The position numbers and the translations under genes are program-made. A DNA stretch of 64,000 bases, taken from NCBI GenBank assembly GCA_021298355.1, contig JAJTEH010000001.1, forward strand, positions 186,001 to 250,000, written 5' to 3'. This document shows positions 18,401-25,590 of the stretch, piece by piece. Position 1 is the stretch's first letter, and every line of letters starts with the position of its first letter. The DNA comes from Flammeovirgaceae bacterium (GTDB taxonomy: Bacteria > Bacteroidota > Bacteroidia > Cytophagales > Cyclobacteriaceae). A model generated the notes under the pieces. The model saw only the letters and a list, made by a program, of their open reading frames with translations, was not told where the DNA came from and did no database searches.

Positions 18401-18884
18401 TTTTACCTCGGTTGATGGTAAAGCCATCGGGGTCAGAAAAATTTCCTGACGAGCCATCTGTAGATGAGAGTATTGTTTTGTTTTCGGATACTATGTAGGC
18501 TGCGGCTAATTCAAAGACTTCGGTTTGGGTAGTTAAAAAAGTGGAAAGTGGATCGGTTGAAGCAGATGGTGAGGCTTCACCTCCACCTCCAAAAAGTGCC
18601 ATTAAATCGGCACCGCCTTCATTGCTAGTTGGTGAAGCAGCCTGCTGATTTTTTACAACATCGGCTTGTTGTATGGTTTTTAAGGCCAGCTCGAGCGATG
18701 TGAGTTGTTGGTCTACGTATAATGCACGTGATTCTGTTAAGCTGCTGAGGGCTGTTTGGTTTTTTAATTCGTTAGCTTTTTGGTTGTAGTGGTACGAAAA
18801 AAAGCTGATGGCCAATACGCTTAACATGGTTAATACCACTGCTATCGCACCAATTTTTGTACTTATTTTTAAACTCTTCAGCAT
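15435..18884 (-). CDS. Membrane sensor phosphatase: Cache-HAMP-GAF-coiled coil-PAS-PAS-PP2C (SiaA-like)
   Basis: Giant SpoIIE/PP2C-type phosphatase of 1149 residues. Order: TM1 (12-31), a periplasmic dCache-like sensor (40-305) interrupted by a Gly/Ser/Ala/Pro-rich stretch (about 80-112), TM2 (311-333), HAMP (333-385), GAF (430-590), coiled coil (595-655), two PAS domains (655-765, 775-890) and PP2C (905-1149). The metal-binding phosphatase motifs are SGDFPW (940-945), AAVDCTGHGVPGALLS and SSDGFPDQFGG. It probably dephosphorylates SiaC, as SiaA does. The coiled coil carries EEMQAT (621-626), which fits the CheR methylation consensus. The gene lies 5 bp after the membrane-GAF gene and upstream of siaB. 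Confidence 0.88.
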   Translation of the reverse strand: MLKSLKISTKIGAIAVVLTMLSVLAISFFSYHYNQKANELKNQTALSSLTESRALYVDQQLTSLELALKTIQQADVVKNQQAASPTSNEGGADLMALFGGGGEASPSASTDPLSTFLTTQTEVFELAAAYIVSENKTILSSTDGSSGNFSDPDGFTINRGKNGFYFSSITKQGNNYWGYAAGPITTTTGETQVAVLKFDLSKSIDQLAANKQLGKTGELLLIRKSADGKSYSILNPPRSDNQAPIKIIKDATLLEQLALLEKNTNAWQNANSPFTNTPTKAIAKTMAHEGWLVLGQMDLQEATVTDGSLSKVFWYAGVCLVLLAVLLAMTLARAITRPLFDMKNTLGMVAQGILPETKNEHSSDEFGQMGQKVDALVQTLKQNALFAQQIGEGKYNTEFKPASENDLLGMSLLNMRANLIENEKRDTERNWIVRGVAGISEVLRMHDSIDSMGDDVIKFILDKIDAIQGAFYIVNDDDRENKLIEMRASYAYGRKKYLKKSFRFAEGLVGQAVAEQDTILRTEIPDDYVTLTSGLLGEQRPTAILIVPLITNEEVYGVLEFAGLKRFTNAQVNFVKELSVILARTVFNIKVNERTRMLLEESRQMSQELQEKGEVLRQNAEEMQATSEELERSNKKLEEQIEEVNRTQKRMQLLLENASEVITIYEDDETIRYISPSVTTILGYDQSELIGTRDIEHVHPEHREVLQDFFRKLRENPKERAMVQYEYLTRKGSYIWIETTGTNAMANPAIHGFILNSRDITERRRAEQETRMRSKMQALSENSPDLITRLENEAISYINPVIESYTGKKPSLFLNKKVTESEIDHKIAEGWLRILEEVQNSNKTVATEMDFPSELGQRVMQVNAIPEFDENSLLESVLVVSHDITERKMIELEIQNKNKKITESINYAKRIQTAILPNNRVINKTLPDSFILYKPRDVVSGDFPWYVQMGENIYIAAVDCTGHGVPGALLSLIGYFLLNDIVRSRKIAEPGIILDLLDEGVTKTLRQDEDATTKDGMDIALCKINMNTREVEYAGAHRPLYAMKNGIMEEVKGNKFPIGGGIYKNQTNFTNTKLTMSKGDSIYFSSDGFPDQFGGPEGRKFGPKKVREIIERVHKLPMSEAYQVFDDEWENWRGEHKQTDDVLLIGIKF

Positions 18885-18889
18885 AACAT

Positions 18890-19600
18890 TTATAAGTTTT
18901 GGCCGATTAAGCCGGCAGCTTCGTCAATAAACTTTCTTTGTGTTTCTGTAATTTTCTTGAAGGTCGAGATTTCAAGAACGCCTTCTACTTTATCGTTTTT
19001 CTTAATCGGGCTTATGTATAAGTACCGCGGAGAGGCCATGCCTAAACCCGATACAACTTTCATATATCCCTCTGGTACTTCGTCTATGTAAAGCGATTTG
19101 TTTTCTGCTGCTGCCTGGCCAATAAGCCCTTCGCCAAAAGTATATTGAATGGTTTGGTTTTCGCCTATTGCCAACGCGTAGCCTGATAATAGTTTTACAA
19201 AATGAATGTCGTTTTCAGTGTAAACTTTATACAGCGCTCCCTGCCCGGCATCTAATTGTTTGCAAACTGCTTTTAATCCTGCTTGGGCAGCTTCATTTTT
19301 ATTGTTTTGCAGTGCTTGCTTTATGCCTTGTAAGTCTATTGCGTTTTGTTTATTTTCAGTTTGCACTGCGGCTTCGGTTTCCTGTATTGTTTTTTCACGG
19401 ATAACTAAAATTTCTCTTGGATTTGCAAGCGTTAGATACAGCGATACTCCTCCGAGTAAGATGGAGCAGAAAAACGATATCCAGGTGGTTGCGGCCACGG
19501 TATCAGCACTAACCAGAGTAAAAGCTAACCATCCAAAGCAAAGAAAAGCGGCAACTCCTATAATGAGGCTGGCACGGTGTACATCTAAAGTTTGTTTCAT
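18890..19600 (-). CDS. Two-helix membrane protein with cytoplasmic GAF domain
   Basis: 236 residues. Two close transmembrane helices (about 10-30 and 38-60) are followed by a short coiled coil (about 68-105) and a single GAF domain (about 105-236) that ends the protein. The GAF closely resembles those of the neighbouring PP2C sensor and of the 21291-22652 protein; shared blocks are EGLIGQAAAENKSLYID and VPEGYMKVVSGLG. There is no output domain, so it probably acts by protein contact with the neighbouring regulators. Its ATG overlaps the cheB stop by 4 bp, and the PP2C gene starts 5 bp after it, giving strong translational coupling. Ligand unknown. Confidence 0.78.
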   Translation of the reverse strand: MKQTLDVHRASLIIGVAAFLCFGWLAFTLVSADTVAATTWISFFCSILLGGVSLYLTLANPREILVIREKTIQETEAAVQTENKQNAIDLQGIKQALQNNKNEAAQAGLKAVCKQLDAGQGALYKVYTENDIHFVKLLSGYALAIGENQTIQYTFGEGLIGQAAAENKSLYIDEVPEGYMKVVSGLGMASPRYLYISPIKKNDKVEGVLEISTFKKITETQRKFIDEAAGLIGQNL

Positions 19601-20190
19601 TTGTACTGTTTATCTAATTCTTTCAAAAACTCTACAATTTGGTCAACCTTTAGCACATGATCAATTTTTGTTATTGCTAAAGCTGATTTGGGCATTGTTT
19701 CTATCATACATTCTGTGGGCTCTTGTACAATGGTTAGGCCTCCTTTGTCAGTAATGTGTTTCATGCCTAAAGCTCCGTCTTTATTGGCACCAGATAACAA
19801 AATACCTATTAACTTATCTTTATATACATAGGCGCAAGAACTTAGCGTAATATCAATTGCCGGACGAGAGTTGTTGATCATCTCTTCGGTTGAAAGTGCA
19901 AAGGTGTGCCCAAGCTCTACCGACATGTGGTAGTTAGCGGGGGCCAAATACACACCACCTTTCTTTACAGGTTCCTTGTCGTATGGTTCGGTTACAGGCA
20001 CTACGCTTTTTATAGACAGGGCCTCTACAAATCCGTGCCTTACATGCTTTAGCCTATGCAAAGCCATAATAATGGGAAGTGGAAAATTCTTTGGCAGTTG
20101 GGATAAGATTTTGATCATTCCCTGAAAACTGCCGGCTGAACCTCCAATCACAACGGCTTTGTAGCTGTTATTTAAATTGAATTTGTTCAT
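19597..20190 (-). CDS. cheB: CheB-type protein-glutamate methylesterase without receiver domain
   Basis: 197-residue stand-alone CheB catalytic domain that would remove methyl groups from (or deamidate) receptor glutamates/glutamines. The catalytic triad is readable: Ser18 in IGGSAGS, His45 in MALHR, and Asp138 in LSGANKDGA. GVYLAPANYHMSV and GGLTIVQEP are family blocks. There is no N-terminal receiver, so activity is not controlled by CheA phosphorylation. No CheA, CheW or MCP gene is present in the window. The gene follows cheR with a 14-bp gap and overlaps the membrane-GAF gene by 4 bp. The likely substrates are the coiled coils of the adjacent GAF sensors. Confidence 0.9.
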   Translation of the reverse strand: MNKFNLNNSYKAVVIGGSAGSFQGMIKILSQLPKNFPLPIIMALHRLKHVRHGFVEALSIKSVVPVTEPYDKEPVKKGGVYLAPANYHMSVELGHTFALSTEEMINNSRPAIDITLSSCAYVYKDKLIGILLSGANKDGALGMKHITDKGGLTIVQEPTECMIETMPKSALAITKIDHVLKVDQIVEFLKELDKQYK

Positions 20191-20204
20191 GGATTTGCCA
20201 GGGC

Positions 20205-21026
20205 CTAATCTTTAATCTTTTTATAAATTTTTTCTTCGTTGTTTACTACAATAAACCGCGAAGCATAATCGCACCAGATCAGCGACTCTTTAGAGCCGAT
20301 AGCCAGGTAGCCGTATTTAAACAAACTCTCATGGAATTTTTTTAACACTTCATTTTGTAACGTTTGGTTAAAATAAATCATCACGTTTCTGCACAAAATG
20401 AGGTCGAACTTGTTAAAAACTTCTCCCATTACCAGATCGTGTTTTCGGAACGAAACATTTGCTAAAAGCGATTTGTCGAAAACTGCATTTCCGTTTTCTT
20501 CTGTGTAGTATTCTTTAAGGTTAGTTGTGCCCTGAAAACGGATGTAGTTTTTTTCGTTTAACTCCATGTTTTTTAGGGTGTAGGTTGCTGCTTTTGCCCT
20601 TTCGAGTATGTTGGTATCAAGGTCAGACGCAATAAGGTTTACATCTTGTAAAATACCCATTTCCTTAAGCATGATGCACATCGAAACAACCTCTTCGCCA
20701 GAAGAACAGCCTGCATGCCAGATTTTAAACTGTTTGTGGTTCAATAAAATACCCGGAATAATTTCTTCGCGTAAAATGCGCCAGAAACCGGGGTCGCGAA
20801 ACATTTCAGTTACGTTTACTGTGAGTTCGTCAAGAAATTCGTAGATAAACCCAGGTGTGTCGTTTAACTTTTTTAGTAGGGTTTCTACAGTTAGTTTTTT
20901 TAATTCCAGAATTCGTAAAACACGCCTTTTAAAGGAAGACATGGCATAGTTACGAAAATCGTACCTGTATTTTTGGAAGATCAGCTCTGTAATCTTTTTC
21001 AGATCGGCAATGTCAATGTCCTGCAT
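20205..21026 (-). CDS. cheR: CheR-type protein-glutamate methyltransferase
   Basis: 273-residue SAM-dependent glutamate methyltransferase. The N-terminal helical domain (about 1-75) includes YDFRNYAMSSFKRRVLRIL. The Rossmann domain follows with IWHAGCSSGEEVVSM (SAM loop), LIASDLDTNILERA and the CheR signature LCRNVMIYFNQT. The usual size indicates a complete enzyme without TPR or PAS fusions. The gene starts a short block (cheR, cheB, membrane-GAF, PP2C sensor) and has a 264-bp leader upstream. In canonical chemotaxis it methylates MCP glutamates. Here no MCP is nearby, but two neighbouring sensors have coiled coils with E-E-x-x-A-T sequences. Confidence 0.92.
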   Translation of the reverse strand: MQDIDIADLKKITELIFQKYRYDFRNYAMSSFKRRVLRILELKKLTVETLLKKLNDTPGFIYEFLDELTVNVTEMFRDPGFWRILREEIIPGILLNHKQFKIWHAGCSSGEEVVSMCIMLKEMGILQDVNLIASDLDTNILERAKAATYTLKNMELNEKNYIRFQGTTNLKEYYTEENGNAVFDKSLLANVSFRKHDLVMGEVFNKFDLILCRNVMIYFNQTLQNEVLKKFHESLFKYGYLAIGSKESLIWCDYASRFIVVNNEEKIYKKIKD

Positions 21027-21290
21027 GAAGGCGTTCGGTTTAGCTTATTCTACTTCACATGTAAGCATGCTGTTAGCACGTTAAAGTACCTTGTTACGAG
21101 ATGCTTAAATAGGGAAGTAAGTTAAATATTTGCCCGTAAAGAGATATCTTTTCGAGATAATTTTTAGACTAATTCTTGTAAAAATCTTACTCCCGAAAGA
21201 ACAAGTGGTATTATAATGGTGATTTTTTGGTTCGTTACTATTTACAAAACATTGTTCTTAAGAGTAATCGTACTGATTGTAGTGTTATCA
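21027..21290. other. 264-bp intergenic leader between the HAMP-GAF gene and cheR
   Basis: No gene of convincing quality lies here. It is AT-rich and should hold the cheR promoter on the minus strand, but no clear TTG/TAnnTTTG pair was found. A 31-codon hydrophobic plus-strand ORF (21216-21311) overlaps the end of the neighbouring gene and is treated as chance. Confidence 0.5.
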
Positions 21291-22652
21291 TTACTTTTTA
21301 AGTTGAGCTAAAGCAATGTGCATGGCTTCTAAACTTTGCATCAGATCGGAACCGGTTTGTTGCCATTTGTTAGGTAATTCTATTTGTTGCTTACTCGCGC
21401 TTAGCTCTTTTTCAAACTTATCTTTTTCTGTTTGTAATTCCAGAATTCGATCTTTTTGCGCAGCCAACTTTTGAGTTAGGGTTTCTACTTCTGCCAGAGT
21501 GGCCTCAGTCTGTATAGCATCAGCTTTTTCAGTTGCCTCCCGAAGGGCTATCTCCAACTTTTCTATTCTGGCAATGTAGCTGTTTTCTTTGCGAGCCATT
21601 TCTTCTTGTGTGGCTTGCATTTCTTCCATGTTTTGCCTCATTTCTTCTTCCTGTGCACGCATTTCTTCCGATTGTTCTTGCGATTGCTCGAGCAATTGCC
21701 GGGTGCGTTCGTTTACTTTTACGCCTGATAATGTAGAGGCAAAAGTTTCTGCAATTTTTTCACAAAACTCTATTTCGTGTTTTTCGAAATTTTTAAAAGA
21801 TGCTAATTCTATAACTCCTAAAACTTGTTCTTCGATTTTCATAGGAACCAGCAGTAGGGTAGAAGGATTTGCTCCACCCAAACCGGAAGTTATAGAGACG
21901 TAATGTTGAGGAATTTTTCGGAGATGAATGGTTTCTTTTTCAAGATAGGCTTGGCCCACCAATCCTTCTCCTAATTCAATTACTTTATTCAGGTATTTTT
22001 TTCTTTCGAATGCGTATGCAGCTTTTAGTTCTAGGAAATGGCGAGAATCTTCTTCATCGTTTACAATAAAAACTCCGCCCTGATTGGCGTTTAAATACTT
22101 CACTAAAAAAATAACAACTTCTTGCGAAAGTGTTTTTGCATCGTGTGTAGATGTTCTGATTAAATCGCTAAAGTTGGCTAGCCCTTGTGTGGCCCACACT
22201 CTTTTTTGTTCAGCCTCTGCACTGGTTTTCATTTGCACTTTCATATTGATTAATTCGCCAGCGAGATTGGCGTTGTTTAACCCTAGGTTGTCTTCGTTTA
22301 CACCTTCCAGGCGTGCATTAAAATTTCCTTTTCCTATTTCGCGCACAAAGTTTATAGCGAATTGCAGATTTTCGGTTATGCTTTCTACAGCTTTAGTTGG
22401 ATCAAAAGCTTTGTTGGTATCGAGTAATAATTTTCGGTTGCCTTCGTCTAAATCCTTTAATCGTTTCAGGCGTAAGGCAACACTTTTTTTGGTTAGCCAA
22501 ATATTAAAAGCAAAAACTGCAAGTAGCAAAATGGTAAAAACAATTTGTATGGCAGTAAAACTTATGGCAAGCCATATTAAAAGCAGTAAACTTCCTGAGT
22601 ATAAACTAAACTCAGCAGGGTTTTCTTTTATCCATGTAAACCATGTTTTCAT
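21291..22652 (-). CDS. Membrane HAMP-like/GAF protein with long C-terminal coiled coil
   Basis: 453 residues from the ATG at 22652 (an upstream TTG adds three). Two transmembrane helices (about 20-55), a HAMP-like segment (90-140), a GAF domain (160-315) and a long coiled coil (315-425) are followed by a short helical tail. No kinase, phosphatase or cyclase output is present. The GAF is closely related to that of the PP2C sensor (shared EGLVGQAYLE and YVSITSGLGG blocks). The coiled coil has EEMRAQ at about 329-334 and EEMQAT at about 343-348, two heptads apart. The second fits the Glx-Glx-x-x-Ala-Ser/Thr pattern of CheR sites. The gene follows cdd by 9 bp. Confidence 0.82.
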   Translation of the reverse strand: MKTWFTWIKENPAEFSLYSGSLLLLIWLAISFTAIQIVFTILLLAVFAFNIWLTKKSVALRLKRLKDLDEGNRKLLLDTNKAFDPTKAVESITENLQFAINFVREIGKGNFNARLEGVNEDNLGLNNANLAGELINMKVQMKTSAEAEQKRVWATQGLANFSDLIRTSTHDAKTLSQEVVIFLVKYLNANQGGVFIVNDEEDSRHFLELKAAYAFERKKYLNKVIELGEGLVGQAYLEKETIHLRKIPQHYVSITSGLGGANPSTLLLVPMKIEEQVLGVIELASFKNFEKHEIEFCEKIAETFASTLSGVKVNERTRQLLEQSQEQSEEMRAQEEEMRQNMEEMQATQEEMARKENSYIARIEKLEIALREATEKADAIQTEATLAEVETLTQKLAAQKDRILELQTEKDKFEKELSASKQQIELPNKWQQTGSDLMQSLEAMHIALAQLKK

Positions 22653-22661
22653 AGGGTACAA

Positions 22662-23138
22662 TTAATAATGGCTGATGAGATTTTTTTTATTAAATGCGAA
22701 GGGTAACAAACTTTCGGCACTGGGTGCGATGGTCCAGCGATCTTTGGCTGTAAGCATAACTATTTCAATTGGTTGTTGCTGTCGGTATTCGGCTTCGAGC
22801 ATAACTTGCCGGCAAGCACCGCACGAGGCGCCACTGGCTAGTTCTTGCCCGGTAGCTGGTTTGGCTACAATGGCTATGCGTAAAATTTTCTTATGAGGCT
22901 GCTGCGACTGGGCAGCAAATACTGCAACGCGCTCGGCACACAGGCCACTGGGGTATGCAGCGTTTTCCTGGTTGGTGCCGAAAACAATGGTATCATCATC
23001 CATCAACAAAGCAGCAGATACTAAAAAGTTTGAGTATGGAGCATAAGCATTTGGCAATTTCTCTATTGCCAACGCAATGAGGCGTTGCCAAGAGGTATCT
23101 AGTTCTGTGGTTTGCGGGTAATGCTTAAAGTTTTCCAT
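22662..23138 (-). CDS. cdd: Cytidine deaminase
   Basis: 158-residue homotetrameric-type cytidine deaminase that converts cytidine and deoxycytidine to uridines in pyrimidine salvage. The zinc site is complete: Cys and catalytic Glu in LCAERVAVFAA, and GASCGACRQVMLE with the two further Cys ligands. AYAPYSNFLVSAAL near residue 35 is the usual N-terminal motif. It is divergent from the saccharopine dehydrogenase-like gene and lies 9 bp upstream of the HAMP-GAF gene, so the two may share a transcript, although the functions look unrelated. Confidence 0.95.
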   Translation of the reverse strand: MENFKHYPQTTELDTSWQRLIALAIEKLPNAYAPYSNFLVSAALLMDDDTIVFGTNQENAAYPSGLCAERVAVFAAQSQQPHKKILRIAIVAKPATGQELASGASCGACRQVMLEAEYRQQQPIEIVMLTAKDRWTIAPSAESLLPFAFNKKNLISHY

Positions 23139-23224
23139 CTGGAGCGGTAAGTTAAAAATATTTCTTCTATCCCTTGCGATTTACCCGGTAAGGAAAGCCA
23201 AAGGAAAATCTTAGTTTTGTTAAC

Positions 23225-24541
23225 ATGAAAAAAATTTTGGTTTTAGGTGCCGGCCGTTCTTCCGGTTCATTAATAACGCATTTATTAACCGTTTCAGAAA
23301 AATATGGTTGGCATGTTACTGTTGCCGATGCCGATTTGGCCTTAGCCAAAACTAAGGTTGGAAATAACCCACATGGAACTGCGCAGGCGTTTGATCTGCA
23401 ACATACCGAGTTAGTTATACAACTTATACAAGCAAACGATCTTGTTGTTTCTTTATTACCGGCCAGCCTGCACCAAACTGTAGCCACATATTGTCTTGCT
23501 TTTAAAAAACATTTATTTACTGCCAGTTATGTGTCGGCAGAAATGAAGGCCTTGCATGCAGAGGTAAAACAAAAAGGACTTCTTTTTTTAAACGAATGTG
23601 GGTTGGATCCCGGCATAGACCATATGACAGCCATGGAGTTGTTAGATGATATTCGTAAGCAAGGTGGAGAGATACAATCATTCGAATCTTTTACGGGTGG
23701 GTTATTGGCTCCAGAATCTGATATGGAAAATCCGTGGCGATACAAGTTCACCTGGAATCCGCGTAATGTTGTAATGGCCGGGCAAGGCACAGCCAAGTAT
23801 CTGGAAGACGGAACCATTCGATATGTTCCCTATCAGCAATTGTTTAGAAGAACTACATCGGTATCGGTACCCGGTATCGGTTTACTTGATGGTTATCCCA
23901 ACCGGGATTCTCTTCAGTATTTATCAGTTTATGGTTTAGAATCTATCAAAACCATGATTAGGGGTACATTACGTTTTAAAGGATATTGCCAGGCATGGTA
24001 CATACTTAGCCAATTAGGTGTTTGCGATGAAACCCATGACATAGAACTTGAAAACAAAACGCACGAAGAGTTTATGCAAGCTTTTTTACCAGCAGGGCAT
24101 GGTAGTGCCGAAGATAAACTAGGTAAATTATTTCCTGATTATAGGAGTAGTATTTCTTTGTTAAAGTGGTCGGGATTTTTTGATAGCGAAAAGTTTACCC
24201 TTAGCAAGGCAACTCCCGCAAAAGCAGTGGAGGTAATCTTATCACGTAAATGGACATTAACGCCAAACGATAAAGATTTAATTGTGATGTGGCATAGAAT
24301 AGGCTATACTTTGCATGGCCACTATAAACACGTGCAGGCAGCCCTTACAGCAACCGGAATAAATTCCGATAAAACAGCTATGGCCGATACCGTTGGCTTG
24401 CCTTTAGCCTTGGCAACAGAGTTATTCTTATTAAATAAGTTTACGGATAAAGGTGTTGTTATTCCGATAAAATCTAACATTTATCAACCGGTTTTAGCAG
24501 GTTTAAAAGAACGTGGAATTACGATGCAATTAATTACTTAG
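23225..24541 (+). CDS. Saccharopine dehydrogenase family protein (LYS9-like)
   Basis: 438-residue NAD(P)-dependent oxidoreductase. The N-terminus has the dinucleotide loop LVLGAGRSSGSLITHLL. The family core NECGLDPGIDHMTAMELLDD is at about 122-141, and the substrate domain that follows contains FTGGLLAPES. This order and length fit the saccharopine dehydrogenase (glutamate-forming) / LYS9 group, which joins or splits lysine and 2-oxoglutarate-derived glutamate. Bacteroidota use such enzymes in lysine catabolism. A TAGTTTTG -7-like element ends 5 bp before the ATG, hinting at a very short leader. The 3' end overlaps the convergent acyltransferase gene by 4 bp. Confidence 0.9.
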   Translation: MKKILVLGAGRSSGSLITHLLTVSEKYGWHVTVADADLALAKTKVGNNPHGTAQAFDLQHTELVIQLIQANDLVVSLLPASLHQTVATYCLAFKKHLFTASYVSAEMKALHAEVKQKGLLFLNECGLDPGIDHMTAMELLDDIRKQGGEIQSFESFTGGLLAPESDMENPWRYKFTWNPRNVVMAGQGTAKYLEDGTIRYVPYQQLFRRTTSVSVPGIGLLDGYPNRDSLQYLSVYGLESIKTMIRGTLRFKGYCQAWYILSQLGVCDETHDIELENKTHEEFMQAFLPAGHGSAEDKLGKLFPDYRSSISLLKWSGFFDSEKFTLSKATPAKAVEVILSRKWTLTPNDKDLIVMWHRIGYTLHGHYKHVQAALTATGINSDKTAMADTVGLPLALATELFLLNKFTDKGVVIPIKSNIYQPVLAGLKERGITMQLIT

Positions 24542-25590
24542 CCAAAATATTTTCTTAAAACAGATAATAGTAAGCCAACAAGGGGGATACCAAAAGCTAA
24601 CGTGCTGGTAGTTGAAAAGGATAAAACTAATAAGCTAAGTAAAAGGTAGTAAGCCGGAATGCTGAAAATGCCAATCGCAAAAGTAACGGAACTATAAAAC
24701 TGATCGTCTTTGATTTTGTGTTTAACAACATACCGTACAAGCCATACAGGTAGAATGTGATACATGCGCCAAATAGAAGCCAGTGTTTTAGTGATGATAG
24801 AATTCTTCCTCTCTTTTGCATACACCTGAGCGTTATTCATGTTATTCTTATCGTGGTTAAGAATTTCGGTTACAGGTAATTGAAGTGGCCTTTGAGCCTT
24901 AATGCGCGCAAGAGCTGACCAGTAGTTTTCGTTTAAAGGAAGAATCAGTGCATCTTTGTTTACTGCTTGTTCAGCATCTTTTTTTAAATCATCATAAAAT
25001 TTTTTTTCGTTCGATAATGAATCTTTATAATCTGCCAGTTTTAAAGTGGGTTGTACTTGTACAAGCACTTTACTTAAATAAGTATGGTGTTCTGTAAAGT
25101 ATAAGGTAGTTGGTAAAATCTGAAGATTGGATTTTCCGGTTTGCTTGTAATACATCAAAGCTATGCGGGCAAATCCTTTTTGAAATTCGCGTGTAGTATA
25201 AGCAGAGTTGTGGTTGGCCTCCGGAAAAAGTAAAATACATTTATTTTGGGAAAGTAAATCCACACATTGCTGAAATATAGCTTCGTTGTTTTTTAGTGTG
25301 CTAAATCCATCGCGTATTCTGTAAACTGGTTTAATATGTATGCTAGATAAAAGTTTTGCGGCCCATTTTTTCTCGAATACAGTTGCTCTAGCCAGGTAAT
25401 AAGGCGCCAGGTTGGTAGAGCATGTCATTAAAATTGCATCTAAAAATGCATTCTGATGATTGGCAATAAAAAGGATAGGGCCATCTTTCGGAACATTATG
25501 CTTGCCTGTAATGCGCCACTCTTTACAGTAAAACCACAAACCAACGGTGCAATATACTTTTAAAAAGCGATAAAGTAGAGATGCTTTCAT
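24538..25590 (-). CDS. Lysophospholipid acyltransferase family protein (PlsC-like)
   Basis: 350-residue membrane acyltransferase of the PlsC/LPLAT superfamily, acylating glycerol-phosphate-type or other lipid acceptors. The catalytic NHQNAFLD (H-x4-D) follows GPILFIAN near residue 40. FPEANHNS (block III) follows at about 120, and ILPTTLYF later. Two to three C-terminal hydrophobic helices (about 270-345) are unlike minimal PlsC and typical of longer Bacteroidota homologues. The ATG at 25590 overlaps the BASS transporter stop (ATGA), which supports this start over the upstream in-frame extension. It is the last gene of a long minus-strand operon. Confidence 0.88.
   Translation of the reverse strand: MKASLLYRFLKVYCTVGLWFYCKEWRITGKHNVPKDGPILFIANHQNAFLDAILMTCSTNLAPYYLARATVFEKKWAAKLLSSIHIKPVYRIRDGFSTLKNNEAIFQQCVDLLSQNKCILLFPEANHNSAYTTREFQKGFARIALMYYKQTGKSNLQILPTTLYFTEHHTYLSKVLVQVQPTLKLADYKDSLSNEKKFYDDLKKDAEQAVNKDALILPLNENYWSALARIKAQRPLQLPVTEILNHDKNNMNNAQVYAKERKNSIITKTLASIWRMYHILPVWLVRYVVKHKIKDDQFYSSVTFAIGIFSIPAYYLLLSLLVLSFSTTSTLAFGIPLVGLLLSVLRKYFG

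Noticed and set aside
21216-21311. 31-codon hydrophobic plus-strand ORF in the cheR leader
   Set aside because: It overlaps the 3' end of the HAMP-GAF gene on the opposite strand, has no recognisable start region and is short enough to arise by chance in AT-rich DNA.
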